64,000 nucleotides of DNA. It comes from an uncultured Clostridia bacterium (lineage in GTDB: Bacteria; Bacillota; Clostridia; Christensenellales; UBA1242). The stretch is from the NCBI GenBank assembly GCA_944381215.1, contig CALWKF010000005.1, positions 23,773 to 87,772 on the forward strand, written 5' to 3'. The notes below the pieces were generated by a model. That model worked only from the letters and a program-made list of their open reading frames with translations. It searched no databases and was not told where the DNA came from. Positions 55,421 to 64,000 of the stretch are shown here, in pieces; the stretch's first letter is position 1, and each line of letters opens with the position of its first letter. A program made the position numbers and the translations under genes.

Positions 55421-56089
55421 TTGGGTATTATAAATATATTTTTTTCTGGCCTTGATGCAGCGCATATTTTCGTGCTTCTCGGTGCGTGGCTGATTGCGAT
55501 TATTGTGGCCATTGTGTGTCACGAGTTTTCGCATAGTTATGTGGCGGTTAAAATGGGCGACATGACCCCCAAATACGCAGGCAGGCTGTCCCTAAACCCC
55601 GCCAGACACTTCGACGCGCTGGGCTTTGTATTCTTAGTAATTTTGGGCTTTGGTTGGGCAAAACCCGTGCCGATTAACCCCAACAACTTCCGCAACGTGA
55701 AAAAGGGCGAAATACTCGTTTCTCTTGCGGGAATCATCACGAACTTTATACTATGTATCATCTTCACCGTTTGCGCAGCACTGTGCGTTTTGTATCTCGA
55801 TAGTGGCACATTATTCTTCTACTTTTTACAGCAAGTTTTCTATTTTCTAGCTGCCACCAATCTGTGCTTTGCTGTGTTCAACCTGCTACCAATTTACCCG
55901 CTCGACGGCTTCAACCTCATTCGCACATTCTGTCGTTACGACAACAAATTCATCCAGTTTATGTATAAGTGGAGCTTTTTAATTATGCTAGTATTGCTCA
56001 TCACTGGCGCATTCGGCTGGGTGCTAAATGCCTTCTCAAATGCAGTTATCGGCGGAATTTTCAGCTTGTTTGGCATAACTCTAATATGA
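55421..56089 (+). CDS. site-2-type M50 membrane metalloprotease
   Basis: A 222-residue membrane protein of the small YwhC/Rip-like M50 group. The zinc motif is HEFSH (His34, Glu35, His38) and the second site is NLLPIYPLDGF (154-164), with Asp162 as third ligand. Six hydrophobic segments are visible. It begins at TTG 55421 after TTGGAGGAAC. The next gene is scpA; this protease-scpA-scpB order is frequent in Firmicutes. The substrate is unknown. Confidence 0.9.
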   Translation: MGIINIFFSGLDAAHIFVLLGAWLIAIIVAIVCHEFSHSYVAVKMGDMTPKYAGRLSLNPARHFDALGFVFLVILGFGWAKPVPINPNNFRNVKKGEILVSLAGIITNFILCIIFTVCAALCVLYLDSGTLFFYFLQQVFYFLAATNLCFAVFNLLPIYPLDGFNLIRTFCRYDNKFIQFMYKWSFLIMLVLLITGAFGWVLNAFSNAVIGGIFSLFGITLI

Positions 56090-56109
56090 AAACAAAAAAA
56101 GGAGTACAA

Positions 56110-56952
56110 ATGAAAAAGGAAAATCTCGACCTTGGCGACTTCGAGGCGGTAAAGAATGAGGCCGACCTCGAGGGAATCACGCAGGACGATGTGTCCGAAG
56201 TCAGCGAAATGGTCTTTTATTTCGACAACCACGAAGGCCCGCTGGACGTCTTGTGGCGACTCGTAAAATCTACGAAACTCGACATAAAAGACGTAAAAAT
56301 CGCCGATATCACGGGGCAGTATCTCGAGTATGTGCGCACCTTAAAGGACATCGACATGGAGTCTATGAGTTGGTTCATTCGCGAGGCGGCAAAGTTGCTG
56401 GAAATCAAGTCGACGAGCCTTCTCCCGAAGCCAGAGACCGAGGACGACACCGAGGAAATCGACATGGAGGCCTTGTACAAGCGTCGTATGGAGTTATACA
56501 GGCTCTTCAAGGAAACGAGCGAGAGTTTAGCAACTTACGAGAACACGGACAGGTTCTACAAAGAGCCAGACAAGTCCGCAAACGACTACCGCATCGTATT
56601 AAAAAACATGAATATGCAAAACCTAGTCGATGCGTTCAGTAAACTGCTTACACGAATTGAGCAGAAAGCGGCACCCATTCAGGAGCGCAAGATTCAAAAG
56701 GACCGCTTTACTGTCCACGACTGCTTTGAGAACATCCAGCACAAACTCGAGACCAACAAAAAAATGCACTTTAAGGAACTTTTTGCTAGCGACTTTACCC
56801 GTAGCGAGATTATAAACACTTTTTTAGCCTTGCTTGAACTGTTAAAGAGGCAGTACGCTGTCGTCGAGCAGGACGAGATTTTTGGGGACATTTGCATCGA
56901 GAAAAAAGAGGGAGGAGAGGTTAATGCCGAAGAATTTACCGAGTATAATTGA
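56110..56952 (+). CDS. scpA: segregation and condensation protein A
   Basis: The kleisin of the SMC-ScpAB complex. I chose the ATG at 56110 after AAAGGAG; the frame is open from 55969 but that part overlaps the protease gene. The 280-residue protein has an acidic N-terminal extension of about 35 residues, then FDNHEGPLDVLWRLV (41-55), AAKLLEIKSTSLLP and a C-terminal winged helix. It overlaps scpB by 29 bases. Confidence 0.94.
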   Translation: MKKENLDLGDFEAVKNEADLEGITQDDVSEVSEMVFYFDNHEGPLDVLWRLVKSTKLDIKDVKIADITGQYLEYVRTLKDIDMESMSWFIREAAKLLEIKSTSLLPKPETEDDTEEIDMEALYKRRMELYRLFKETSESLATYENTDRFYKEPDKSANDYRIVLKNMNMQNLVDAFSKLLTRIEQKAAPIQERKIQKDRFTVHDCFENIQHKLETNKKMHFKELFASDFTRSEIINTFLALLELLKRQYAVVEQDEIFGDICIEKKEGGEVNAEEFTEYN

Positions 56953-57559
56953 GGGAATATTGTTTGTCGCAGGGAACGGCGTGAGCGTTGCCGAAATCGC
57001 CGAAAAACTCGAGGTTTCGGAAGATGCTGTTATGGAGGCCTTTAACACCCTAAAAGAGACCAAATATAACGAAGACAGCGGTATCAACATAATTCACTAC
57101 AAGGACAAGATTCAGCTCTGCTCCAACCCCGACATCGCCGAGGATATTTCGGTCGTTCTTAACCCGATTCGCGAGCGCGCGCTTACCAAAACCGCCTTGG
57201 AAACTGTCGCAATAATCGCCTACCAACAGCCGATTACTAGGCTAGAAATCGAGAATATCCGTGGGGTGAGTAGCGACTACGCGATTCAACTCCTGCTTAC
57301 GCACAATCTAATCGAGGTCGTGGGGCGCAAGGACGTCGTCGGCAAGCCTCTTCTTTTCGGCACGACCGACGAGTTTTTAAAGCGGTTTGAACTCGAAAGC
57401 CTCGACCAACTGCCAAAGTACGAGGAGTTGCTCGCCCAAATTAAAGTATTAAACGCGGGTATGGACAACGAGTCTATCTACAACGAATTTGAGGTAGTGC
57501 CCCTAGATGAAGAGGGCGACGCCGAGGCCGAACTCCTCAAACAGCAAGCCACCGAGTAA
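56924..57559 (+). CDS. scpB: segregation and condensation protein B
   Basis: The kleisin-binding partner of ScpA. The ATG at 56924 follows GGGAGGAGAGG. The 211-residue protein has IIEGILFVAGNGVSVAEIAE, the tandem winged helices, TALETVAIIAYQQPITRLEIE and the GRKDVVGKPLLFGTTDEFL motif of the family. A ~25-residue acidic tail ends it. It is translationally coupled with scpA. Confidence 0.95.
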   Translation: MPKNLPSIIEGILFVAGNGVSVAEIAEKLEVSEDAVMEAFNTLKETKYNEDSGINIIHYKDKIQLCSNPDIAEDISVVLNPIRERALTKTALETVAIIAYQQPITRLEIENIRGVSSDYAIQLLLTHNLIEVVGRKDVVGKPLLFGTTDEFLKRFELESLDQLPKYEELLAQIKVLNAGMDNESIYNEFEVVPLDEEGDAEAELLKQQATE

Positions 57560-57577
57560 GCGGACAAAGTAAAAAAA

Positions 57578-57628
57578 GTCATCCTGAGCCTCGACCCGCA
57601 GCGCCTTTAGACGAAGGATCTCATTCTC
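57578..57628 (+). repeat. dispersed GTCATCCTGAGC/GAAGGATCTC repeat, full copy
   Basis: GTCATCCTGAGCCTCGACCC at 57578-57597, ending ACGAAGGATCTCATTC. It separates scpB from the DUF2953 gene. Confidence 0.8.
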
Positions 57629-57715
57629 TTATAAAAAGTTTAATAATACGCATAAACTTAGTAAAAAGTTGTAAAATGTGCGTATTTTTTTATTTTTTTC
57701 TCAAATAATAGGCGT

Positions 57716-58303
57716 ATGCAAGCCATATTTACCCTAATTATCATCGCGGGGGCGGTGGTGTTACTTTTACTCTTGCCCATATTTTTTAGCGTCAGTGTGT
57801 ATGTAAACGCGCTCGAAAACATGGGCGTCGTCATGCTCTCGGCCTTTGGGGTTACACTGCTTTGCTTTCAGGTAAAACTGAACAAAACGATGTTAACGAT
57901 TATCAAGCGCAAGGGCAAGGAAAAGGACATTCCGCTAAACCCGATTGACAAGCGCGCGCTATTTTTCGAGTACTTTTTAAAGTGTATATTCCGCTACACG
58001 ATTTTTCACCACATTACGCTTTTTCTCTCAATCGGGCGCGAAAACGACGCGACTGCCACAGCCCTTGGTTGTGGCGTGGGCATCGCGGGAGTAAATAGCA
58101 TTCTTGCGTACTTGCTGACCAAAAAAGGCACAGTGCACGGGTATGCGAGTGTCGAGCCAAAGTTCGACCGCGACACGCTTACATTGCTCACAAAAACAAG
58201 CGTCGTGTTCAATCTATTCATAATTTTAGCGAGTCTAATTAGGGCAAAACGATTAACAAAGAGGTGGTTATATGTCTATGAAAGATTTAGAAAAAGAGCC
58301 TAA
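57716..58303 (+). CDS. DUF2953-like membrane protein
   Basis: A 195-residue protein with an N-terminal membrane helix (about 3-27) and a probable C-terminal one, placed directly before ytfJ. In Bacillus the DUF2953 gene ytfI also precedes ytfJ, and the sequence pattern (hydrophobic start, GVTLLCFQVKLN strand pair, lysine-rich stretch) fits. It overlaps ytfJ by 32 bases. The ribosome site is weak, so the exact start is uncertain. Confidence 0.7.
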   Translation: MQAIFTLIIIAGAVVLLLLLPIFFSVSVYVNALENMGVVMLSAFGVTLLCFQVKLNKTMLTIIKRKGKEKDIPLNPIDKRALFFEYFLKCIFRYTIFHHITLFLSIGRENDATATALGCGVGIAGVNSILAYLLTKKGTVHGYASVEPKFDRDTLTLLTKTSVVFNLFIILASLIRAKRLTKRWLYVYERFRKRA

Positions 58304-58703
58304 TCCAATTGCGAGCCTTGTGTCCGAGGCCTTGGAGAGTATTAAATCTATGGTCGATATGGACACAATTGTCGGCAGTGCTTTGGAAATGGGGGACGGG
58401 GTCGTGTGTTACCCGATTATTAAAATTACAATCGGTATCGTGTCTGGTGGCGGGCAGTACGCAAACAAGCTGATTGTCCGCAAACTCAACGGCAATTACC
58501 CTTTCGCTGGGGGATTAGGCACGGGCTTTACGGCAGAGCCAATGGGCTTTTTGATTGTAAACAACGGCGAACACCAGATGATTACTATTCAAAACCAAAA
58601 CGCGTGGGCGAATGTTATGGAAAAGGTGGGCGACTCGTTAGGGGAGTACCTCAAAAATATAAGTAAAAAGGAATTAAAAAAGAGCAAAGAGAGGGAAAAA
58701 TGA
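58272..58703 (+). CDS. ytfJ: sporulation protein YtfJ (GerW family)
   Basis: A 143-residue GerW-family protein: LVSEALESIKSMVDMDTIVG, VCYPIIKITIGIVSGGGQY, GGLGTGFTAEPMGFLIVNN. In Bacillus GerW is made in the forespore and is needed for normal germination. A GAGGTGG site precedes the ATG. It overlaps the D,D-carboxypeptidase gene by four bases (ATGA). Confidence 0.92.
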   Translation: MSMKDLEKEPNPIASLVSEALESIKSMVDMDTIVGSALEMGDGVVCYPIIKITIGIVSGGGQYANKLIVRKLNGNYPFAGGLGTGFTAEPMGFLIVNNGEHQMITIQNQNAWANVMEKVGDSLGEYLKNISKKELKKSKEREK

Positions 58704-59857
58704 GAAAAATTTTCTTTTTGTCGATGTTTGTGCTTTGTGTAGCATTAATTAGTTTTTTCCGTAGCGACTTAAATGTCTCGGCGATTGCAGACATGCTCCC
58801 AGATGCCTCAATTCCCGCCACCACGAGTGCTGCTAGTGCCTACGTATTCGACGCGGGGAGCGGTCGGGTATTCTACGAGAAAAACGCCGAGGACCCGCGC
58901 CCAATGGCAAGCACTACTAAAATCGCCACTGCAATCACGGTTATTGACAACTGTAAAGACCTTGATGCGATCGTAAGGGTGGACAAGCGCGCCGTAGGTA
59001 TCGAGGGAACTAGTATATATCTGCGCACTGGCGAGGAACTCACTGTTCGCGAATTATTATACGGCTTAATGCTCCGCAGTGGGAACGATGCGGCAGTCGC
59101 CTTAGCCCTCTATACCGCTGGCAGTGTCGAGGACTTTGCCACCCTTATGAACGAAACGGCTAAAAAAGCAGGAGCCGAGCACACGCACTTTGCTAATCCG
59201 CACGGCCTCGATGACCCCGACCACTTTACCACCGCCAAAGACCTCGCAAAAATCACCGCGTACGCCCTAAAAAACGAGGACTTTGCACAAATTGTGTCGA
59301 CCAAGAATATAAAAATTAGCGGGGTCGAGGGAACGCGCTTTTTGGCGAACAAAAACCGCTTGCTTTCGAGTTTTGAGGGCTGTATCGGCGTAAAAACGGG
59401 GTATACAAGTAAGGCTGGTAGGTGCCTAGTTAGTGCTGCCGAGCGCGATGGACTGCGTGTTGTGTGCGTCGTCCTAAACTGCGGGCCGATGTTCGAGGAA
59501 AGCGCAAATATGCTCTCTGAGGTCTACAAAAAGTACAAAAGTTACGAAATTTTAGCACCTTATCAGTACATCCGCGATATCCCAGTCGAAAACGGCGAAG
59601 TACCTAGTATCGAGGTTTACTCGCGCACGGGCCTGAAACTCACCTTAACCGAAGAGGAGCACGCGGGCATAAATATCGAGTACGATTTGCCCGAAAAGCT
59701 CGTTGCACCCGTAAAATCTGACGAAGTTGTGGGCGAAGTCAAAGTTTATAGCGGTAAACACTTGATTTTTAGTGAAAAAATATATACAATTAATGAGATC
59801 GACTCCAAATTGTTAAAAGACAAGGTCAAAGACATTATCGACCGTTGGGGCGTATGA
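58700..59857 (+). CDS. D-alanyl-D-alanine carboxypeptidase (DacB/DacF-like, PBP5 family)
   Basis: A 385-residue low-molecular-weight penicillin-binding protein that trims peptidoglycan pentapeptides. It has a signal peptide (about 1-29), SxxK at Ser71-Lys74 (STTK), SGN at 127-129 and KTG at 232-234. The C-terminal beta domain (about 300-375) is present. Position after scpAB and ytfJ and before an rluB gene resembles the dacB region of Bacillus, which suggests a spore-cortex function. Confidence 0.93.
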   Translation: MRKIFFLSMFVLCVALISFFRSDLNVSAIADMLPDASIPATTSAASAYVFDAGSGRVFYEKNAEDPRPMASTTKIATAITVIDNCKDLDAIVRVDKRAVGIEGTSIYLRTGEELTVRELLYGLMLRSGNDAAVALALYTAGSVEDFATLMNETAKKAGAEHTHFANPHGLDDPDHFTTAKDLAKITAYALKNEDFAQIVSTKNIKISGVEGTRFLANKNRLLSSFEGCIGVKTGYTSKAGRCLVSAAERDGLRVVCVVLNCGPMFEESANMLSEVYKKYKSYEILAPYQYIRDIPVENGEVPSIEVYSRTGLKLTLTEEEHAGINIEYDLPEKLVAPVKSDEVVGEVKVYSGKHLIFSEKIYTINEIDSKLLKDKVKDIIDRWGV

Positions 59858-59876
59858 CTTACAGAAGGAAAATTTT

Positions 59877-60584
59877 ATGAGATTAAACAAGTTTATGGCA
59901 ATGTCGGGCGTGGATAGCAGGCGTAAGTGCGATGAGATTATCGCAAGCGGGAGAGTACGCATTAATGCTCGAGTTGTCAAAAAGTTAGGCACACAAGTAA
60001 ATATTAATCGCGATATCGTAACGGTGGATAACAAACCTATTCGAATTAAGGGAAACTTTGTCTACTTAATGTTAAACAAGCCCTTGGGCACCGTTACGAC
60101 TTTACGCGACCCACAGCACAGGCGCACCGTAATGGACTGCCTGCCACGGCTAAACCAGCGCGTTTTCCCTGTCGGCAGACTGGACTATAATACGAGTGGC
60201 CTTTTGCTGTTTACAAACGACGGCGACACCGCGCAAAAGCTCATCCACCCGAGCTTCGAGATTGACAAAAAATATCTAGTTACTATTACAGGCACGCTCT
60301 CGGAAAAGGAAATCGACATCCTTTCTAATGGCGTGGACATCGGCGGTTTTGTTACCAGCCCCGCGAGCATTACACTAAAAAACACCGCGCACGGACAGTC
60401 CACCTATGAAATCATCATCCACGAAGGCAAAAATAGACAAATCAGGCGGATGTTTGAGAGTATTAACAGGCCCGTGGTCGCGTTAAAACGTGTCGCTTTC
60501 GGTAAACTCGTGCTCGGCGATCTGCAGGTAGGGCACACACGCGAACTCACAAAAGAGGAAATAAAATACATCACCTCATTATAG
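59877..60584 (+). CDS. rluB: rRNA pseudouridine synthase, RluB/RsuA family
   Basis: A 235-residue enzyme with an S4 RNA-binding domain (1-58) and catalytic domain containing Asp103 in GRLDYNTSGLLLFTNDG. C-terminal motifs IHEGKNRQIRRMFE and VALKRVAFGKL are those of the family. RluB modifies position 2605 of 23S rRNA in E. coli; RsuA acts on 16S. Position near scpB and plsC favours RluB. Confidence 0.92.
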   Translation: MRLNKFMAMSGVDSRRKCDEIIASGRVRINARVVKKLGTQVNINRDIVTVDNKPIRIKGNFVYLMLNKPLGTVTTLRDPQHRRTVMDCLPRLNQRVFPVGRLDYNTSGLLLFTNDGDTAQKLIHPSFEIDKKYLVTITGTLSEKEIDILSNGVDIGGFVTSPASITLKNTAHGQSTYEIIIHEGKNRQIRRMFESINRPVVALKRVAFGKLVLGDLQVGHTRELTKEEIKYITSL

Positions 60585-60592
60585 GAGGAAAT

Positions 60593-61516
60593 ATGGCTGT
60601 TTTTTATAGGATACTATGGTGCATTGTTGCGCCCTTTGTGCGCCTGTTTTTCCCCACGCGCGTAATTGGTAGGGAGAACATGCCAAAGGACAAGGCGATA
60701 CTTGTATGTAATCACCGCTCAGGCATGGACATCGTGCTTATTGATTGTTGTAGGGTAAAGAGGCCCTATGTCTTAGCTAAGCACACACTCTTTAAAGGCA
60801 AACTTGCTAGCGCGTTTTTCAAGGCGCTCGGCGCGATTCCAGTGAATAGAAAAGAGGTCAGCACCAAGACCATTCGCACTGCAATCAAGATTCTCGAGGA
60901 AAATAATCATTTAATTCTTTTCCCCGAGGGCACTAGAAAGGCGTCCCTCGATGAGACCACCGCCCTAAAAAACGGCATGGCTCTGTTTGCATTAAAGACC
61001 AATTCGCCGATTGTGCCAATGTATTTAGCTAAAAAGCCTTTGCCTTTTGTTTTTAATAAGCTTTTTATTGGCACGCCCCTATATTTTAGTGAGTACGCAG
61101 GCAAGCGCACATCAAAAGAGGTCTTGGCGGATGTTAGTAAGCAGGTTTTGGACGCTATGCAACGCTTGCGCACGGACTATGAGAACAGCCTCAGTCCAAA
61201 GGCTCGCGAAAGGCTCGAAAAGCGCACCAAAAAGGCGATTGAGCGGGACAAGGTGCGCCTTGCTAAAAAGTTTAAGAAAACGGGCATTTATGCCTTTGAG
61301 GTAGCACCACAAGAGGATGAAAAGCCCTTAGAAACCTTGGCCGAAATGGATGAACGCAAAGAGCACGAGGAGTTAATAAAAACCGCAATTTCCGCGGGGG
61401 CGGAGGTCGACACCACAAACCTACCAGCCTCGCCATTTGCACGCTCTGGGTTCGAATCTTCCTCCGATTCAAACCAAAAAGACACCAATAACGAAAACCA
61501 TACAACAGATTTATAA
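60593..61516 (+). CDS. plsC: 1-acyl-sn-glycerol-3-phosphate acyltransferase with charged tail
   Basis: An acyltransferase making phosphatidic acid at the membrane. The HX4D motif is HRSGMD (41-46), and FPEGTRK lies at 110-116. An N-terminal hydrophobic segment (about 5-20) gives membrane contact. Residues beyond about 200 form a Lys/Arg/Glu-rich extension ending in a Ser/Asn-rich tail, not needed for the known fold. AGGAGG precedes the ATG. Confidence 0.9.
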   Translation: MAVFYRILWCIVAPFVRLFFPTRVIGRENMPKDKAILVCNHRSGMDIVLIDCCRVKRPYVLAKHTLFKGKLASAFFKALGAIPVNRKEVSTKTIRTAIKILEENNHLILFPEGTRKASLDETTALKNGMALFALKTNSPIVPMYLAKKPLPFVFNKLFIGTPLYFSEYAGKRTSKEVLADVSKQVLDAMQRLRTDYENSLSPKARERLEKRTKKAIERDKVRLAKKFKKTGIYAFEVAPQEDEKPLETLAEMDERKEHEELIKTAISAGAEVDTTNLPASPFARSGFESSSDSNQKDTNNENHTTDL

Positions 61517-61593
61517 AAATCAGTTGAAAAATTATTTCATTTGTGATAAAATACACTTATCAATCTAAAAGGCATATATATTATATGCCATAT

Positions 61594-61702
61594 GCTACTG
61601 TGGCTCAGTTGGCGCGACGCGTTAAGAAAACTTGCCTGTGGCAAGTTTTTAGCCAAAGCGGACAAGACCTTTGCGTCTTGGCGGAAGTGCAGTTGATTCG
61701 TA
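61594..61702 (+). pseudogene. tRNA-Thr fragment interrupted by a hairpin element
   Basis: GCTACTGTGGCTCAGTTGG (61594-61612) matches 17 of 19 bases of the 5' end of the intact tRNA-Thr at 61738, and GCAGTTGATTCGTA (61689-61702) matches its anticodon arm. The 76 bases between carry a perfect hairpin (AAAACTTGCC, TGT, GGCAAGTTTT at 61627-61649). The 3' half of the tRNA is missing. Confidence 0.65.
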
Positions 61703-61737
61703 TAAAAATTAAAATAGGTGTTCATACACCTAATTAT

Positions 61738-61813
61738 GCTATCGTGGCTCAGTTGGAAGAGCAGTTGATTCGTAATCAACAGGTCGCGGGTTCGAGTCCC
61801 GCCGATAGCTCCA
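61738..61813 (+). tRNA. tRNA-Thr (anticodon CGT)
   Basis: Acceptor arms GCTATCG (61738-61744) and CGATAGC (61803-61809) pair fully. D arm GGCTCAGTTGGAAGAGC, anticodon stem TTGAT/ATCAA with loop TTCGTAA, and T arm GCGGGTTCGAGTCCCGC are all complete. The 3' CCA (61811-61813) is encoded. CGT reads ACG threonine codons. Confidence 0.93.
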
Positions 61814-61891
61814 TTAAAGTACAGGTTGTACAGTGTGTTTTGTTAAAAAAGGGTCTAGTGAAAGGACTCGAACGGGCACGCCCGAAAAATT
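61794..61891 (+). repeat. 98-bp direct repeat, first copy (includes tRNA-Thr 3' end)
   Basis: Identical, base for base, to 61939-62036, with a 145-base offset. It starts in the T arm of the tRNA, contains its last 20 bases and continues 78 bases downstream. A second hairpin (AAAAATTCCCC, AGT, GGGGAATTTTT at 61885-61909) straddles its right end. Confidence 0.92.
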
Positions 61892-61938
61892 CCCCAGTGG
61901 GGAATTTTTAGTGCCCCGGCATGATAGCGAAGCGGAGT

Positions 61939-62036
61939 GAGTCCCGCCGATAGCTCCATTAAAGTACAGGTTGTACAGTGTGTTTTGTTAAAAAAGGGTC
62001 TAGTGAAAGGACTCGAACGGGCACGCCCGAAAAATT
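61939..62036 (+). repeat. 98-bp direct repeat, second copy
   Basis: Perfect copy of 61794-61891, beginning GAGTCCCGCCGATAGCTCCA. The 47-base spacer between copies holds the right arm of the hairpin and GATAGCGAAGCGGAGT. Confidence 0.92.
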
Positions 62037-62068
62037 TAATTATTCAATACTTTATTAAAGGATATAGT

Positions 62069-62446
62069 ATGGAAAATTTGAGTAAACGCATTACATTGAC
62101 AGATGCGGAGAAGGCTATTCACAAGGAAAGAATAGCTTTTATTATAATTGATAATAAAATAAAGTTTAATAAGAATACCGAATTATCTCATTATTTGTGG
62201 GCAAAGCAACTCAAAATTCCTGAAAAAGATTTTCCAAATTTAGTGCGCGGTTTTTATAAAAATGGTAAAGCATCATTTTATAAAGGAAATTTTGATTATG
62301 ATGACGATTGTATAAATTGCGCTAAAACTTTTGCTAATATTATAAAAAAATTTTGTGGAGTAGATAGCCTTGAATGTTGGTGCGGACACAAAGTAGGCAA
62401 AGTTGGAGAAGAATGGGAATCTATATATTTTGTCGGAAAGTTTTAA
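62069..62446 (+). CDS. small protein of unknown function
   Basis: I chose the ATG at 62069 after AAAGGA; the upstream open frame is only the 98-bp repeat read through. The 125-residue basic protein has a central YLWAKQLKIPEKDFPNLVRGFYKNGKASFYKGNFD segment (about 49-83) and four cysteines (about 89-112; DDCINCAKTF, LECWCG). It sits just after the repeated tRNA end, the usual place for integrated cargo. Not recognised. Confidence 0.6.
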   Translation: MENLSKRITLTDAEKAIHKERIAFIIIDNKIKFNKNTELSHYLWAKQLKIPEKDFPNLVRGFYKNGKASFYKGNFDYDDDCINCAKTFANIIKKFCGVDSLECWCGHKVGKVGEEWESIYFVGKF

Positions 62447-62478
62447 AAGTATTATCTCTTAGTTAGTTTACATTAAAA

Positions 62479-62501
62479 GGGCATTTTAAATGTCTTTTTT
62501 G
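62479..62501 (+). terminator. weak terminator after the small gene
   Basis: GGGCATTT pairs with AAATGTCT (G-T pairs included), followed by T residues. Confidence 0.45.
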
Positions 62502-62604
62502 TTATAAAATAAAATTCTTCCTTTCATCCTCAACGCACTCCTACATCTTAACCACCAAAAGTATATAAGAAAGTATACAAGATAATATACAAGATAGTTG
62601 ACTT

Positions 62605-62648
62605 TAGCCTCGACCCGCGTAAGCTTTTAGACGAAGGATCTCATTCCA
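62605..62648 (+). repeat. dispersed GAAGGATCTC repeat, partial copy
   Basis: TAGCCTCGACCCGCGTAAGC, then TTTTAGACGAAGGATCTCAT, lacking the GTCATCCTG head. Confidence 0.75.
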
Positions 62649-62770
62649 TCAGTTTAAGAGAACTTTGGGGCTGGCGCGGTGCGAAGTCGCACACACGATA
62701 AGTAATTGCATAATTTATAAACAATAAAATAGGATGTAGTTGTATTTCGCAAGTATACCAATAAAATCAC

Positions 62771-62820
62771 TGTCATCCTGAGCCTCGACCCGCGTAAGCC
62801 TAAGACGAAGGATCTCATCC
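62771..62820 (+). repeat. dispersed GTCATCCTGAGC/GAAGGATCTC repeat, full copy
   Basis: TGTCATCCTGAGCCTCGACC then CGCGTAAGCCTAAGACGAAGGATCTCATCC. The remaining 62502-63012 sequence holds no gene that I can support; the last 100 bases are A/T runs upstream of the rRNA promoter. Confidence 0.8.
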
Positions 62821-63012
62821 GCTATAATATTATATATGGATAGGGAGGGACAACTTACAAATCCCATAAATTTCAAGGCCGAATTTTTCCGAATTTGGTC
62901 TTTTTTAATATACAAAAGTGTGAACACGCGGGTGGGTTTACGGCATTTTTTGCAAAAATGGGCAAAATTTGAGAAAAAATCGAAATTTTTTTATTTTTTT
63001 TAAAAAAAGTTG

Positions 63013-63041
63013 TTGACATTATTAATTAGTACTGGTATAAT
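63013..63041 (+). promoter_or_regulatory. rRNA operon promoter
   Basis: TTGACA (63013-63018), 17-base spacer, TATAAT (63036-63041) preceded by TGG for an extended -10. It is the closest to consensus in the window and lies about 165 bases before 16S, with A/T-tract DNA upstream resembling an UP element. Confidence 0.92.
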
Positions 63042-63205
63042 GGACATCGTTATCACCCGTGGTGGAGATAACAACCAGTACCTTGACAATTGAATAGTTT
63101 TTAAATAAGGTTTTTTGAGTTCTTGTCAATTCTGTACACAGTACATTAATTAACAAATTTTCAAAATCTCAAATTACGCAAGTGATTTGGTTTTGAGTCA
63201 TAATT

Positions 63206-64000
<795 letters not shown>

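Noticed and set aside
61446..61460. GGGTTCGAATC resembling a tRNA T arm
   Set aside because: It lies inside the plsC coding sequence and no acceptor, D or anticodon arm surrounds it.
61543..61911. 122-codon frame across the tRNA-Thr locus
   Set aside because: It reads through the tRNA, its broken copy and the direct repeat, so it cannot be a real gene.
61794..62036. Genomic island integrated at tRNA-Thr with att repeats as its borders
   Set aside because: Only 47 bases separate the two repeats and no integrase is present, so no island can be claimed; the duplication is reported as a finding instead.
61937..62068. N-terminal extension of the small gene at 62069
   Set aside because: These 44 codons are only the 98-bp repeat in frame; the ATG at 62069 has its own ribosome site.

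Overview
The window looks like a chromosomal contig end from an uncultured, AT-rich, endospore-forming member of the Clostridia (Firmicutes). Evidence: a spoIIAA-spoIIAB-sigF operon, other sporulation genes (a PdaB-type deacetylase, ylbJ, ytfJ/gerW), AGGAGG-type ribosome sites, consensus sigma-A promoters with 17-bp spacers, and a Clostridia-like 16S rRNA entering at the right edge. Genus-level placement is not possible by eye.

Layout. 1-2.4 kb: an alpha-oxoamine synthase cut by the left edge, then a degenerate ABC ATPase overlapping a PucR-type HTH gene. 2.4-6.7 kb: a very AT-rich spacer, a small protein, a cytoplasmic subtilisin-like protease and the sigma-F operon. 7-16.2 kb: nth, obg with yhbY, an ABC exporter, rsfS, tsaE, a TsaB-RimI fusion and a hydrolase. 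16.5-21.8 kb: cell-wall genes (membrane-anchored Mur ligase, ddl, murG) with repeat-rich spacers and a small HTH gene under a LexA-like box. 22.3-31.4 kb: type II topoisomerase subunits (ParE/ParC-like) alternating with two paralogous leucine-rich-repeat proteins that share a C-terminal domain I do not recognise. 31.6-35.5 kb: PdaB-like deacetylase, a two-OB-fold SSB-like protein and a third LRR protein. 35.5-39 kb: two surface-anchored SH3/propeller proteins on the minus strand, with a phage-type late regulator between them. 39.1-51.2 kb: a compact podovirus-like packaging and capsid module (terminase, TerS-like C-terminal half, portal, scaffold-like protein, two paralogous major capsid proteins, gp4/gp10-like head-completion proteins, internal and fibre-like proteins, holin) with no integrase, repressor, replication gene or recognisable endolysin. 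51.5-54.6 kb: DUF4364 and TSCPD proteins, an unknown protein, ylbJ. 55.4-61.5 kb: a conserved run of M50 protease, scpA, scpB, DUF2953, ytfJ, D,D-carboxypeptidase, rluB and plsC. 61.5-64 kb: tRNA-Thr(CGT) with tRNA debris and a perfect 98-bp direct repeat, a small unknown gene, and an rrn promoter with the first ~800 bases of 16S.

The main points for follow-up are: (1) the minimal phage module led by an Xpf-like regulator near a LexA-like site, suggesting a defective or domesticated particle; (2) the alternating topoisomerase/LRR locus; (3) a dispersed repeat headed by TGCATAGTAC; (4) a degenerate ~30-bp tandem array upstream of ddl; (5) the tRNA-Thr duplication; (6) a GTCATCCTGAGC...GAAGGATCTC repeat family confined here to the last 10 kb. 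No CRISPR array, transposase or integrase was seen.
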